Below the pieces are notes generated by a model, which saw nothing but the letters and a program-made list of their open reading frames with translations, was not told where the DNA came from and made no database searches. From an uncultured Akkermansia sp. (GTDB taxonomy: Bacteria > Verrucomicrobiota > Verrucomicrobiia > Verrucomicrobiales > Akkermansiaceae), in NCBI GenBank assembly GCA_904501955.1, contig CAJGCY010000157.1, forward strand, positions 1 to 5,649: a DNA stretch of 5,649 nt. The letters run 5' to 3'. The position numbers and the translations under genes are program-made. The first letter of the stretch is position 1, and the number at the start of each line of letters is the position of its first letter. Of this stretch, positions 5,642 to 5,649 are shown in pieces.

Positions 5642-5649
5642 GGCGAGGA

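Overview
The window holds a compact housekeeping segment of a bacterial chromosome. Five complete genes lie on the + strand, flanked on both sides by gene-free, palindrome-rich repeat DNA. Coding sequence is GC-rich. None of the five starts has a convincing Shine-Dalgarno sequence. The delta-prime subunit lacks a zinc module, and the intergenic repeats are palindromes of the form gcccc-N-ggggc followed by tataat. Together these features point to a free-living or gut member of the PVC/Verrucomicrobiota group, possibly Akkermansia-like. This placement rests on recollection of sequence style, not on a search, and is tentative.

Layout. Positions 1-412 are non-coding repeat DNA made of two diverged copies of one palindromic family in opposite orientations, roughly 26-87 and 192-359. 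A good sigma70-type promoter at 413-441 sits just before pheA and would give an almost leaderless mRNA. Positions 453-3977 form a tight four-gene unit: pheA (chorismate mutase-prephenate dehydratase), a holB-like gene (DNA polymerase III delta-prime), yicC (YicC/YloC family) and gmk (guanylate kinase). The junctions are 24 bp, a 4-bp ATGA overlap and 4 bp. A strong intrinsic terminator at 4002-4042 ends the unit. A separate gene at 4142-5290, with its own probable promoter and terminator, encodes a MalY/PatB-type PLP-dependent C-S lyase or aminotransferase. Positions 5351-5649 are again repeat DNA, including a copy inverted relative to the one at 291-359, and end in another palindrome plus tataat module.

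How the genes fit together. PheA commits chorismate to phenylalanine. The holB-yicC-gmk block joins clamp loading, RNA metabolism and GDP supply; yicC next to gmk is a widely seen pairing. The MalY/PatB enzyme would act in sulfur amino acid metabolism (cystathionine to homocysteine), though an aminotransferase role cannot be excluded. No mobile-element gene, CRISPR array, tRNA, rRNA or defence gene was seen. The most interesting material is the non-coding repeat family, its recurring tataat box, and the possibility that it supplies the pheA promoter.
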